Assembly: GCA_030747075.1 (NCBI GenBank)
Contig: JASLLL010000012.1
Location: 1 to 64,000 of the forward strand
Direction of reading: 5' to 3'
DNA: 64,000 nucleotides
DNA from: Gemmatimonadota bacterium
Lineage (GTDB): Bacteria > ARS69
Shown: positions 52,176 through 60,578 of the stretch, in pieces
Layout of the letters: each line of letters starts with the position of its first letter
How positions within the stretch are numbered: position 1 is the stretch's first letter
Translations under genes and position numbers: made by a program
Notes under the pieces: model-generated
Told to the model about the DNA's origin: nothing
Seen by the model: only the letters and a program-made list of their open reading frames with translations
Database searches by the model: none

Positions 52176-54254
52176 ATGTCGGGTCATGGTCGCAATGTCA
52201 CCGCCGCCGTCGCCGGGTTGCTCTTCTCGCTCTCGATGATGCCCGTGGGTTCGGCCCGGGCCGAACCGGTGACGCGGGTTGCGGAACTCCTCGCGCTTGC
52301 CGAGCGCACGCGGGCCGAATGGGAAGCGCGCCAGACGCCCCTCTACCACCAACTCCTCGCGGGAGACAGCCCGGCGCAGGCGGCGCTCAATGCGGACCCC
52401 GATGTGGAACTGATGTTTGTGCTCCATGGAAGACCTGTCTTTCATGAAGCCCACAACCTCGACGCCGCCCGAACCCTCTCCACCGTGGACGTATGGCCGG
52501 GCGGCTCGGCAGGGCTGGCCCTCACCGGTTCCACGACCCCTTTCGGGGGACTCGGTATCTGGGACGGCGGAGGCGTCCGGACCACACACGATGAACTCAC
52601 CGGCCGGGTCACGCAGATCGACTCGCCATCCGGCCTCTCTTCGCACGCGACCCATGTCGCCGGGACGCTGATCGGCACCGGGCTCGATCCCGACGCACAG
52701 GGAATGTCCTGGGAAGGCGTCCTGTCCGCACACGACTGGTCCTACGACGAGCCGGAGATGGCGACGGCCGCCGCGGCGGGCATGAATGTCTCGAATCACT
52801 CGTACGGATACGCCACCGGTTGGAGGTCCAGCGGCGGAAACTGGTACTGGTACGGGGATCCGGCGATCGATCCTGTGGAGGACTGGTCGTTCGGGTTCTA
52901 TTCGTCTTCCTCCGTTCTTTGGGATGAGATCGCCTTCGATGCGCCTTACTACCTCATCTGCAAGTCCGCCGGGAATGACCGGAACGACGACGGACCGGGG
53001 GCAGGCGGCACGCACTATGTCTGGAGCGGAGGGAGCTGGGTCACCAGCAACGACACGCGGGATCCCGACGGCGGCGCGGACGGCTATGACTGCCTCCCGA
53101 CGAAGGGCACCGCCAAGAACATCCTCACCGTGGGGGCGGTTGACGACATTCCGGGCGGGTACACCGTGCCGCCCGATGTCTCGATGACTTCGTTCTCCGG
53201 GTGGGGTCCGACCGACGACGGGCGCATCAAGCCGGACCTTGTGGCCAACGGGAACAGCCTCTACTCCTGTCTCTCCTCGGGCGACAGCGCTTACGGCACG
53301 AAGACCGGCACCTCGATGAGTTCTCCCAATGCGGCGGGTTCCGCCAACCTGCTCGTGCGGCATTATGCGGATACGCATGCAGCACTCCTCCCCACAGCGG
53401 CGGCGATCAAGGCGCTCCTGATCCACTCGGCCGACGAAGCGGGAGCCGATCCCGGTCCCGACTACGCCCACGGATGGGGGCTCATGAATACGCGCAGCGC
53501 CGCGGACCTGATCACCGAAGATGCCTCGTCCGGCGGCGAGAGCAGAATCGTCCACGCGTCGCTTGCCGACGGCGCGGAAGACCTCTACTCGTTCACGCTC
53601 GCGGCGGCTGCCGACTTCCGCGCCACGATCGTCTGGACGGATCCTCCCGGGACACCCGTGGCCAACGCGCTGGACCCGCCGGACGCAATGCTCGTGAACG
53701 ACCTGGACCTGGCGTTGGAGACGACTTCCGGAGCGCTGCTGGCCAGCCCGTGGATTCTGGATCCCGCGGACCCCGCCGCGCCAGCCTCCACCGGGGACAA
53801 CACCGTCGACAATGTGGAACAGGTCTTTGCGCCCGGACTTTCCGCCGGAGACTACGCACTGCGCGTTTCCCACAAGAGTTCGCTCGATGGCGGACTCCAG
53901 GACTACGCCCTCGTCTCATCCGCCCCGCTGGTCGCGGGCGGCGCGCAGACCGGCGCGGCAGAGCGTGTCGCGGCGGACGGAGTCGCGGCGGCCACCCCGA
54001 ATCCCTTCGCGCGGGAGACCGTGATTCGCTTCACGCGCAAGGCCGGAGTCGAAGCGCGCATCACGTTGTACGACATCGCCGGGCGCGAGGTGCGAACGCT
54101 TCGCGCGGATGCGGGAGAGGCGGGCGCGCACGCCATCCGCTGGGACGGCCGGAACGCGCGGGGACGAACCCTTCCCGCAGGCCTCTACTTCGCGAAGATC
54201 CGCGCCGGCCACCGGAACACCACGGTGAAACTGACGCTCCTCGGCCGGGACTAG
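52176..54254 (+). CDS. Subtilisin-like (S8) protease with FlgD-like tail
   Basis: 692 residues from the ATG at 52176 (GGAGGA upstream). Signal peptide VTAAVAGLLFSLSMMPVGSA. A propeptide-like stretch of about 80 residues precedes the catalytic domain: Asp in GLGIWDGGGVRTTHDEL, His in SSHATHVAGTLIG (H-A-T-H instead of the usual H-G-T-H), oxyanion Asn in CKSAGNDRND, Ser in GTSMSSPNAAGSANLL. A P-domain-like or Ig-like beta region follows (ATIVWTDPPGTPVANALDPP, LVNDLDLALETTSG, YALRVSHKSSLDGGLQDYAL), then the FlgD-type tail (TPNPFARETVIRF, LYDIAGREVRTL, RWDGRNARGRTL, KLTLLGRD). It should be exported and cleave proteins outside the cell, perhaps with the BNR protein encoded 15 bases upstream. Confidence 0.92.
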   Translation: MSGHGRNVTAAVAGLLFSLSMMPVGSARAEPVTRVAELLALAERTRAEWEARQTPLYHQLLAGDSPAQAALNADPDVELMFVLHGRPVFHEAHNLDAARTLSTVDVWPGGSAGLALTGSTTPFGGLGIWDGGGVRTTHDELTGRVTQIDSPSGLSSHATHVAGTLIGTGLDPDAQGMSWEGVLSAHDWSYDEPEMATAAAAGMNVSNHSYGYATGWRSSGGNWYWYGDPAIDPVEDWSFGFYSSSSVLWDEIAFDAPYYLICKSAGNDRNDDGPGAGGTHYVWSGGSWVTSNDTRDPDGGADGYDCLPTKGTAKNILTVGAVDDIPGGYTVPPDVSMTSFSGWGPTDDGRIKPDLVANGNSLYSCLSSGDSAYGTKTGTSMSSPNAAGSANLLVRHYADTHAALLPTAAAIKALLIHSADEAGADPGPDYAHGWGLMNTRSAADLITEDASSGGESRIVHASLADGAEDLYSFTLAAAADFRATIVWTDPPGTPVANALDPPDAMLVNDLDLALETTSGALLASPWILDPADPAAPASTGDNTVDNVEQVFAPGLSAGDYALRVSHKSSLDGGLQDYALVSSAPLVAGGAQTGAAERVAADGVAAATPNPFARETVIRFTRKAGVEARITLYDIAGREVRTLRADAGEAGAHAIRWDGRNARGRTLPAGLYFAKIRAGHRNTTVKLTLLGRD

Positions 54255-54255
54255 G

Positions 54256-56106
54256 CTACAGCCCTTCCGCCGGAACCGGCATCCGAACCCGGGCCATGGC
54301 CTCCGCACGATCGCGCAGACGCCTCGCGGAATCCTGTTCGCCGCGACTTGCCTCCCATTTTGCCGCCGCCACCAGGGCATCGCGATATGCCGCATGGACC
54401 TTCGCTCCGGCAAGATCCCACCGGTCGTAGATCCAGCGTCGCTCTTCGCGAATGGGCACCTCACGGAGTGGCGGCGGGTCGTCCATGTCGCGGAAGAGCC
54501 GATACACCAACCCTTGCGGCATCCAGTAGCGATCGGCCGCCACCCCCTCCTCCACCGGGGCCATCACGAATGCGTCCCCCCCGGTGTCCTCCCCCGCCCG
54601 GACCAGCGCATTCAGGAATGCCAGAAAGGACGCTTGAATCGTCGCGGGGTCGTACGGGCGGTCCCGCTCGAAGAGGTCCAGTTGCTCTCGAAAGGCCGCC
54701 TCCTCGACGGCCGCGCACTCCATGACTTCCGGCATCTCGCGGCGAAGGTAGTCCAGATACCACGAACGCCGCACGAGGTTGACATCGACCACGCGCAAGT
54801 CGGGCCGAAACCCCTCCAGATGGTGAAGCGCCAGCCACGGCGAATAGAACTGCCACTCCTGTGTCAGGAGGATCCCGTCCGGGCCTGCCGCCCCGGCGAC
54901 ATCCTCCACGAAGGCGCGCGCCCGGCCATCCGCATGGCGATCAGCCGCCCTCACCGTCATCCCGGCGACCGCAAGCGGCACCACCACGGCCAGCGCAATC
55001 CCGAAACGCCGGGAGCGCACATCCTTCCGCGCCATCAGTTCCAGAAGACCCGCCGCGAACGCAAGGCCGATCGCCCAGGTCGCCGTGGCGTAGTACGCCT
55101 CCTTGTCCTCCGCGATCTCGTAGCAGAACGCGAAGACCAGCCCCAGCCCCGCAAGCAGAGCCAGTGCGATCGCTTCGGGAGGGCGCGTCTTCGCAATCCG
55201 TCGCCAGCCGCGGACCGCCAGCACGATCCCCGGCGGCGTCCATGCGACAAGCGCCAGCCACGACAGCCGCTTCGCTTCCAGCAGCAACCCCTCCGGGCGG
55301 AAGGTGAGCAGGTTGACGCGGTACTGCTTCCCTGTCACATGCCAGAAGAGGCGCTCCAGGTCTTTCACGCCACCCCAGTTCATCCACGGATCGGTGCGAC
55401 CGATGACGAGGATCGACCCGTAGCAGAAAAGTCCGACCGCCGTGGCCGCAACCGCCGCGACACCGACATTCCGCCAGCGGTTCATGTCGCGACCGCGCCG
55501 GGAAGCCACCAGCCAGATCATGGCGGGAAGGGCCAGTCCGGCCGTGATGTGGTGGCAGGACGCCGCGAGTCCCCAGAGTACGCCCGCCGTCAGAAGACGC
55601 CCGTCGGACGGCGCCTCACGCCAGTGGGAAGTGGCGAGCAGCGCCCCGACAAGAAGCGCCGAGGTCACCGTATAGACCTCCGCGAACCCGGCGAACCCCC
55701 AGATCGGGAAGGCGAACGCCGCCAGCATGGCCCCGGAGAGCGGCGCGAACTCCGACGCGGCGGGCCCGGGCATGCGGCCATCCCGGGCGGTGAGCCAGTG
55801 CCGTGCGAGACGGTATACGAGATGAACCGTCACCGTGCCTGCCAGAGCCGACAGGAAGTTGACATGGACGATCTCGCTGCCCGGAATCCGGGACGCGATC
55901 CACCCGAGCATGACCCAGACCGGAAAGCCGGGCGCGTGCGCCACACCCGGGCCGGAAGCCGCCAGCACCAGTTCGCCCGAGTCCACCAGCGCGACATCGC
56001 GCGCAGCCGTCATCCCGTAGATCGCGCCGGGCAGAATCCACGACAGATGCAGCGCGATTCGCCGCCACGACCGCGCACTGTCGGCCGCGCTCACTGCTTC
56101 GCCCAT
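54256..56106 (-). CDS. DUF2723 polytopic membrane protein (probable GT-C-like glycosyltransferase)
   Basis: 616 residues from the ATG at 56106 (GGGAGG upstream). The DUF2723 signature is clear: VALVDSGELVLAASGPGVAH followed by APGFPVWVMLG, with the luminal acidic residue after helix 1. About eleven membrane helices fill residues 15-410 (LLTAGVLWGLAASCHHITAG, VGVAAVAATAVGLFCYGSIL, ATWAIGLAFAAGLLELM). The last 200 residues are a soluble domain (ILLTQEWQFYSPWLALHHLE). The fold is akin to protein O-mannosyl or other GT-C enzymes that use lipid-linked sugars outside the membrane; the acceptor is unknown. Modification of exported proteins is a natural guess given their abundance here. Its stop is 1 base from the convergent subtilase stop. 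Confidence 0.87.
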   Translation of the reverse strand: MGEAVSAADSARSWRRIALHLSWILPGAIYGMTAARDVALVDSGELVLAASGPGVAHAPGFPVWVMLGWIASRIPGSEIVHVNFLSALAGTVTVHLVYRLARHWLTARDGRMPGPAASEFAPLSGAMLAAFAFPIWGFAGFAEVYTVTSALLVGALLATSHWREAPSDGRLLTAGVLWGLAASCHHITAGLALPAMIWLVASRRGRDMNRWRNVGVAAVAATAVGLFCYGSILVIGRTDPWMNWGGVKDLERLFWHVTGKQYRVNLLTFRPEGLLLEAKRLSWLALVAWTPPGIVLAVRGWRRIAKTRPPEAIALALLAGLGLVFAFCYEIAEDKEAYYATATWAIGLAFAAGLLELMARKDVRSRRFGIALAVVVPLAVAGMTVRAADRHADGRARAFVEDVAGAAGPDGILLTQEWQFYSPWLALHHLEGFRPDLRVVDVNLVRRSWYLDYLRREMPEVMECAAVEEAAFREQLDLFERDRPYDPATIQASFLAFLNALVRAGEDTGGDAFVMAPVEEGVAADRYWMPQGLVYRLFRDMDDPPPLREVPIREERRWIYDRWDLAGAKVHAAYRDALVAAAKWEASRGEQDSARRLRDRAEAMARVRMPVPAEGL

Positions 56107-56116
56107 GCCGCCTCCC

Positions 56117-56144
56117 TTGTTCTACGGCCGTCACCGAGTATCGT
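56117..56144 (+). promoter_or_regulatory. Promoter of the acyl-CoA synthetase gene
   Basis: TTGTTC at 56117-56122 and TATCGT at 56139-56144 have a 16-base spacer within the 60-base divergent gap. The leader would be only about 15-17 bases, just long enough for the AAAGGAGG site before the TTG at 56167. Confidence 0.45.
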
Positions 56145-56166
56145 GGCGTGTGAAAGGAGGAGCGTC

Positions 56167-58410
56167 TTGTCTCTCCCGGCTCCCACCGCCGCCGAACTTC
56201 TGCGCACCGCCCGCGACAGCGGGGTCGCCACTCTCCCGGAGCACGAGGGAATGGCGCTCCTTTCCTCGCTCGGGATTCCCGTGCCGACGCACTTCATCGT
56301 CCCCTCTCCCGCCGACATCCGCCAGACGCTTCTGAACGATCTTCCGGGAGATCGAGTGGTGCTGAAGATAATCTCCCCCGAAATCCTCCACAAGACCGAG
56401 GTGGGCGGGGTGGCCATCGTCCGGAAGCGGCTTCGCGATGTCCGCAAGGCGGCCACGGAAATGGTGGAGCGCGTCGCGGGAAGGCCCCTCAGCGGGCTCC
56501 TTCTCGTTCGGCATGTCGCCCACGAGCGCATGCTCGGCCGGGAACTCCTGGTGAACCTGCGCTGGACAGAGGATTTCGGCCCGGTGGTCACGCTCGCGGC
56601 AGGGGGGATTCACGCCAACTTCTATTCGCGGCATCTTCGTCCGGGTCGGGAAGTCGCCATCGTTTCGCCCGGGATCAGCTCGGACGAAGCCATCGAGCGC
56701 GCCATCCACTCGACCGCCGTGGGGGCGCTCCTCACCGAAGGCCAGCGCGGCGGCGAGGCTTTCCTCTCGCTCCCGAGAATGCGCGATCTCCTGCGGAAGT
56801 TCATGGGCCTTGCCGAGGACTACATGCCGGACCTTCTGGGCGAGTTGGAAATCAACCCGCTGGTCGTGACCGCGGGCGGGTTTCAGGCGCTGGATGTGCT
56901 CGTCAGACCGGCGAAGTCCGCCCCCCGCCCGACCACGGCGCCGCGGCCGCTTCACAAGCTCGCCCATCTCTTCGCGCCGAAGAGCGTGGCGGTGGTCGGC
57001 GTGTCGCAGCGCATGAACCCCGGGCGCATCATCCTGCGCAATCTCCTGCGCGATGGCTTCGACCCTGACGGCATCACGATCGTCAAGCCGGGCGCGGACC
57101 ATATCGACGGGTGCCGATGCGTGCCGAATCTGGAATCGCTGCCGGAACGCGTGGACCTCGTGGTGCTGGCCATTGCCGCGGCGCAGGTTCCGGACGCCAT
57201 GTCCGCCATCCTCAGCGGGGAACGCGCGGAGAGCGTCATCGTCATTCCGGGGGGGCTGGAGGAAACGCAGAGCGGCGCGGAAGCCGCTCGTACGCTTCGT
57301 GCGGAACTCGCGGCGTCCCGCAAGACCGACTGGGGCGGGCCGGTCGTCAACGGCGGCAACTGCATCGGCATCCGCTCCGCGCCCGGCCGCTACGACACCA
57401 TCTTCCTGCCGCCGCACAAACTCCCCGCGCCGGACATTCCCCCCGCACCGGTCGCCGTGGTTTCGCAAAGCGGCGCGTTCGCGGTGGCTCGGGCCAGCCG
57501 TCTTCCTTCGGTCCGGCCCCGCTATACGGTTTCGGTCGGAAACCAGACGGACCTCACCATCGGAGATCATGTGGCCTACCTCGCGGAGGATCCACAGGTG
57601 GAACTCTTCGCGGTGTATGTGGAAGGGTTCGCGCCGATGGACGGGCGGAAGTTCCTGCGGGCCGCGGCGGAGATCACGGCCTCGGGCCGGACAGTCCTTC
57701 TCTACCGTGCGGGAAGGACGGCGGCCGGCGCGCTGGCATCGGCCAGCCATACCGCGTCCATCGCGGGAGACGCGGTCGTCACACGGGAACTTGCGGACGG
57801 AGCGGGCATCGTGTCGGCGGAGACGCTGGCGGACTTCGAGATGTTGCTGGAGCTCTTCACGCTGTTCCACGGAAAGACCCCTGGCGGGCGGCGCATCGCG
57901 GCGCTGACCAACGCGGGGTTCGAGTGCGTCGCCATCGGGGACAATCTCCATACGCTGGAGATGGCCGAACTCAGCAAAGACACCTGCGCACAGCTCGCCG
58001 CACTCCTCGACGCCACGGGAGTTTCAGGGCTCGTGGACATCCACAACCCGCTGGACCTGACCCCCATGACGGGTGATGAAGCCTACGCGGAAGCCACGCG
58101 CATTCTGATGGCGGATCCACAGGTGGACGCTGGCGTCATCAGTTGCGTACCGCTGACGCCCGCGCTCAACACGCTGGCCGCCGGAGAAGGCCACAACGAA
58201 GATGTGGCTCGCGCGGATTCAGCCGCATCCCGGCTGGTGGAACTGGCGAGAGCGTCGGAGAAGCCGTGGGTTGCGGTGGTGGACTCCGGCGAACTGTTTG
58301 ACCCCATGGCGCGGGTTCTTCGCGCGGGCGGCATCCCCGTCTTCCGCGAAGCGGACCGCGCAACGCGCCTGCTCAGCATCTGGTGCGAGGCCCGACTGGC
58401 GGGCGCGTAG
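56167..58410 (+). CDS. ADP-forming acyl/acetyl-CoA synthetase, fused with ATP-grasp domain first
   Basis: 747 residues from a TTG at 56167 (AAAGGAGG 6 bases upstream); the frame is open far upstream but only this start has a site. ATP-grasp domain first (about residues 25-240): GMALLSSLGIPVPTHFIVPS, VVLKIISPEILHKTEVGGVA, GLLLVRHVAHERMLGREL and ELEINPLVVTAGGFQALDVL. Then the CoA-binding domain (LFAPKSVAVVGVSQRMNPGR) and the succinyl-CoA-ligase-like part (VAVVSQSGAFAVARASRLPS, YRAGRTAAGALASASHTASI), whose His in A-S-H-T should be phosphorylated. It converts acyl-CoA plus ADP and phosphate to acid plus ATP, saving energy at the end of fermentation or amino-acid breakdown. Most fused enzymes have the CoA-binding part first. 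Confidence 0.9.
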   Translation: MSLPAPTAAELLRTARDSGVATLPEHEGMALLSSLGIPVPTHFIVPSPADIRQTLLNDLPGDRVVLKIISPEILHKTEVGGVAIVRKRLRDVRKAATEMVERVAGRPLSGLLLVRHVAHERMLGRELLVNLRWTEDFGPVVTLAAGGIHANFYSRHLRPGREVAIVSPGISSDEAIERAIHSTAVGALLTEGQRGGEAFLSLPRMRDLLRKFMGLAEDYMPDLLGELEINPLVVTAGGFQALDVLVRPAKSAPRPTTAPRPLHKLAHLFAPKSVAVVGVSQRMNPGRIILRNLLRDGFDPDGITIVKPGADHIDGCRCVPNLESLPERVDLVVLAIAAAQVPDAMSAILSGERAESVIVIPGGLEETQSGAEAARTLRAELAASRKTDWGGPVVNGGNCIGIRSAPGRYDTIFLPPHKLPAPDIPPAPVAVVSQSGAFAVARASRLPSVRPRYTVSVGNQTDLTIGDHVAYLAEDPQVELFAVYVEGFAPMDGRKFLRAAAEITASGRTVLLYRAGRTAAGALASASHTASIAGDAVVTRELADGAGIVSAETLADFEMLLELFTLFHGKTPGGRRIAALTNAGFECVAIGDNLHTLEMAELSKDTCAQLAALLDATGVSGLVDIHNPLDLTPMTGDEAYAEATRILMADPQVDAGVISCVPLTPALNTLAAGEGHNEDVARADSAASRLVELARASEKPWVAVVDSGELFDPMARVLRAGGIPVFREADRATRLLSIWCEARLAGA

Positions 58411-58419
58411 CAACGCGCC
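58402..58419 (+). terminator. Hairpin overlapping the acyl-CoA synthetase stop codon
   Basis: GGCGCGT/ACGCGCC (58402-58408 with 58413-58419) is a perfect 7-bp stem with the loop AGCA. The stop TAG at 58408-58410 is inside it. No T-run follows. It abuts the left 29-bp direct repeat. Confidence 0.5.
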
Positions 58420-58442
58420 GCCAGCGCACGAAGAGAGCCACC
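58414..58442. repeat. Left 29-bp direct repeat bracketing the toxin-antitoxin cassette
   Basis: Identical in 28 of 29 bases to 59183-59211, in direct orientation and 769 bases away. It copies the last six sense codons and stop of the methyltransferase gene, but the stop triplet is changed (minus-strand TAG to TGG). The toxin gene stops 8 bases inside the cassette from here. Confidence 0.9.
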
Positions 58443-58449
58443 TGCCGCC

Positions 58450-58863
58450 TCAGACCTGTCTGGTCCGCAGCTTGGCTTTCCTGGCCGCCTTCAACTGCCG
58501 TGAGTCTGACGAGACGAACAGCTCCGTGTCCCACTGGAGAGCGCAGGCCACATGGAGAGCGTCCATTGCCCGAACTGGATTCGTCTCCAGAATCCGGATC
58601 GCATCCGCCACAACGGCAGGAAGCAGGTTCACAATCGTGGCGTCGGCCACTTCCAGCGACAACCGGGCCTTTGCGTCCCGGTACTGGCTGCGCGACAGAG
58701 AGCCTTCGCGCAGACGGCGATTCAGCGCGGAGACAATCTCCGGAGGACTGATGACCGACAGCGCCAGCGCGGAGGCCTTTCCGCACAACCGCTCCACCTT
58801 GTCGCTCCCCTTCTCATCCACATAACGCTTTGCGAAGGCCGAGGAGTCAAAGAAGATCTTCAT
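58450..58863 (-). CDS. vapC: PIN-domain toxin (VapC-like ribonuclease)
   Basis: 137 residues from the ATG at 58863, inside the end of the antitoxin gene (17-base overlap). The four PIN-domain acidic residues are visible: Asp6 in FFDSSAFAKRY, Glu42 in SPPEIVSALN, Asp101 in RAMDALHVACAL and Asp120 in FVSSDSRQL. Such toxins are magnesium-dependent ribonucleases that cut tRNA or rRNA and are neutralised by the partner antitoxin. The length is normal for the family. With the antitoxin it forms a bicistron under a promoter that overlaps three TGTACA palindromes. The pair lies between direct repeats at a gene's 3' end. Confidence 0.88.
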   Translation of the reverse strand: MKIFFDSSAFAKRYVDEKGSDKVERLCGKASALALSVISPPEIVSALNRRLREGSLSRSQYRDAKARLSLEVADATIVNLLPAVVADAIRILETNPVRAMDALHVACALQWDTELFVSSDSRQLKAARKAKLRTRQV

Positions 58864-59083
58864 CGGTACGCTCTCCCAGAATCGCTGCCGACAGCGCCCC
58901 TCCCCTGACCGCGAGGCGCAGGGCAGCCTGCTTCCAGGCCGGCAGGGAGTCGGAAGAGCGAACGGGAGACACCTCGGCGATGGGCTTGCCGTGCCGGATG
59001 ACAAGGAACACCTCTCCGCGCTCTACATCGGAGAAGAGACCCGACGCGTTCTTTCGAAACTCCGTGAATGTCACGGTTTTCAT
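58847..59083 (-). CDS. Phd/YefM-type antitoxin
   Basis: 78 residues from the ATG at 59083 (AAGGAGG upstream). The N-terminus MKTVTFTEFRKNASGLFSDV then GEVFLVIRHGKPIAEVSPV is the Phd/YefM fold that dimerises and binds operator DNA. The C-terminal half (LPAWKQAALRLAVRGGALSA, then AAILGERTDEDLL) is the flexible toxin-wrapping tail. It should repress its own promoter at the TGTACA sites and block the PIN toxin. The toxin start lies within its last codons. Confidence 0.88.
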   Translation of the reverse strand: MKTVTFTEFRKNASGLFSDVERGEVFLVIRHGKPIAEVSPVRSSDSLPAWKQAALRLAVRGGALSAAILGERTDEDLL

Positions 59084-59096
59084 ATGCCCCTCCTTG

Positions 59097-59133
59097 TGTA
59101 CAGGAGTGTACATCCTTCTGTACATATCGGCAA
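59097..59133 (-). promoter_or_regulatory. Toxin-antitoxin promoter with three TGTACA operators
   Basis: On the minus strand TTGCCG (59128-59133) and TACACT (59105-59110) have a 17-base spacer. Three palindromic TGTACA sites lie at 59097, 59107 and 59119, covering the -10 region, the spacer and the start side. The 10- and 12-base spacing puts them about one helical turn apart on one DNA face, fitting cooperative Phd-type autorepression. Confidence 0.7.
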
Positions 59134-59182
59134 GGGGTCTTCCGGCTCTCTCTTTCGCCAGGCGGCCGAGTGCAATGAACGG

Positions 59183-59211
59183 CGCGCCGCTAGCGCACGA
59201 AGAGAGCCACC
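59183..59211. repeat. Right 29-bp direct repeat at the 3' end of the methyltransferase gene
   Basis: Matches 58414-58442 in 28 of 29 bases. It contains the real stop codon of the methyltransferase gene at 59190-59192, the last six sense codons (V-A-L-F-V-R) and 7 downstream bases. Confidence 0.9.
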
Positions 59212-60464
59212 GTCTCCACATGTGCGGTCACCGGGAAGAGATCGATCGCGCGCAGGCTCTCCAGCCGCCAGCCCGCGTCGATCAGCGCTTTGGTGTCGCG
59301 GGCGCCGGTCGCGGGGTCGCAGGACACGGAGACGATCCGGCGCGGGGCACGCTTTATCAGCGCGGCGCGGGTCTCGCGATCCAGTCCGGCTCTCGGGGGG
59401 TCGATCACAATGGTCTCGCTCGGGGAGGACGGCTCCGAAGTGAGCGTCCGCGCCGCCGTCTCCGACCGCGTCTCCGCACGCACGCCCGCACGACGCAGGT
59501 TCCCCCGGAGGAACCGGAGCGCACGCCGGTCCGTGTCCGTCGCCACCACGCGATCAAATCCCTGCCCGCACAGCACCGAAAGCAGCCCGACCCCCGCGTA
59601 CAGATCCATGAGGACTCCATCGCGATCCTCTCCGAGAGCGCGCGCCACCTCCCGGGCCAGTTGCTCCGCTCCCTGGAGACTTCCCTGAAAGAACGAGGTG
59701 GCGTCGGCACGAAACTCCCGCCCCCCCACGCGGAACCGAAGTTCGCGGTCACCACCCAGCGGGCGCCGATCGGCGAGAACGCCACGCACGGCGGGCGAGC
59801 GCTCCATGCCCTTCGTCAACCGCTCCAGACGGCGGCGGGCCTTGTCGGACGCGCCCTGCGGGGACTCGAAGAGCACCACCCCCCCGTCCCGCGAGTCCAT
59901 GCGGAGCGAAACACGGTGCCACGGTGGCGCAAGCCGGGCCCACGCGAAGAGGTCTTCGCCAGCGGGCATCTCCAGCAGCGGGCACGCGTCCAGCGGGACG
60001 ACTTCGTGCGTGCCGCGCCGGAAGAGTCCGGGGTGCCCCATCGGGTCATAGGTGAGTCGGATCCGGTTGCGCGTCCCCGTCTCCTGCGCGAGCGGGTCCG
60101 GCCCTTCGAGCAGTTCCCCGACATCCATCTGTGCGATACGCCGGTATGCGTCGCCGATGATCGATCGCTTCATCTCCGCCTGAAGAGACGGTTCCGCGTG
60201 CTGGAAGTCGCAGCCTCCGCAAGCGGACGCGTGCGGGCAGGGGGCTTCGCGCCGCCCGGCGTGGGGTTCGACGATCTCCACCGCGACGGCCTCGGCGAGC
60301 GACTTCCCCTCCCGCGTGACACGGGCGCGAACGCGTTCGCCCGGAAGAGCCCCGCTGACCAGCACGACCCTCCCGCTGACGCGCGCAAGGCACGCACCAC
60401 CAGGCACGGCGTGGCCGACGGTGAGGTCCGTGAGATCCGGGCTGGTCGCGGGAGTCGATTCCAT
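59190..60464 (-). CDS. rlmD: RNA uracil-C5 methyltransferase (TrmA/RlmD family)
   Basis: 424 residues from the ATG at 60464; no Shine-Dalgarno is visible there. Domains in order: TRAM-like OB domain (VGHAVPGGACLARVSGRVVL, GERVRARV), iron-sulfur Cys set CPHASACGGCDFQHAEP with a later CPLLEMP, and the class I methyltransferase: ATSFFQGSLQGAEQLAREVA, MDLYAGVGLLSVLCGQGF, VVATDTDRRALRFLRGNL, IVIDPPRAGLDRETRAAL and VSVSCDPATGARD with the nucleophile Cys. It methylates uridine in 23S rRNA or tRNA using SAM; RlmD, RlmCD and TrmFO-independent paralogues cannot be separated from the sequence. Its last codons lie within the right direct repeat, so the cassette insertion preserved its reading frame. Confidence 0.9.
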   Translation of the reverse strand: MESTPATSPDLTDLTVGHAVPGGACLARVSGRVVLVSGALPGERVRARVTREGKSLAEAVAVEIVEPHAGRREAPCPHASACGGCDFQHAEPSLQAEMKRSIIGDAYRRIAQMDVGELLEGPDPLAQETGTRNRIRLTYDPMGHPGLFRRGTHEVVPLDACPLLEMPAGEDLFAWARLAPPWHRVSLRMDSRDGGVVLFESPQGASDKARRRLERLTKGMERSPAVRGVLADRRPLGGDRELRFRVGGREFRADATSFFQGSLQGAEQLAREVARALGEDRDGVLMDLYAGVGLLSVLCGQGFDRVVATDTDRRALRFLRGNLRRAGVRAETRSETAARTLTSEPSSPSETIVIDPPRAGLDRETRAALIKRAPRRIVSVSCDPATGARDTKALIDAGWRLESLRAIDLFPVTAHVETVALFVR

Positions 60465-60578
60465 AAGGTGGGTCAGGATACCCGAACGGTGCGCCGCGTG
60501 GGTGAAAACCTGTGGTCTCCGATTCGGAAAATGTGCCACGATCCCCGGACCGGCACCCCGGCCAACTGGAGGTATTCC

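Noticed and set aside
50454-53873. Open minus-strand frame of 1139 codons opposite the BNR and subtilase genes
   Set aside because: Arg/Gly/His-rich residues without any motif; it is the antisense of two genes with clear catalytic and tail motifs, as expected in GC-rich DNA.
54394-56166. 590-codon upstream extension of the acyl-CoA synthetase frame
   Set aside because: It is antisense to the DUF2723 gene, and only the TTG at 56167 has a ribosome site and homologous sequence after it.
58830-60578. Upstream extension of the aldo/keto reductase frame
   Set aside because: Antisense to the methyltransferase and antitoxin genes; the GTG at 60579 with GGAGG gives the family's normal length.
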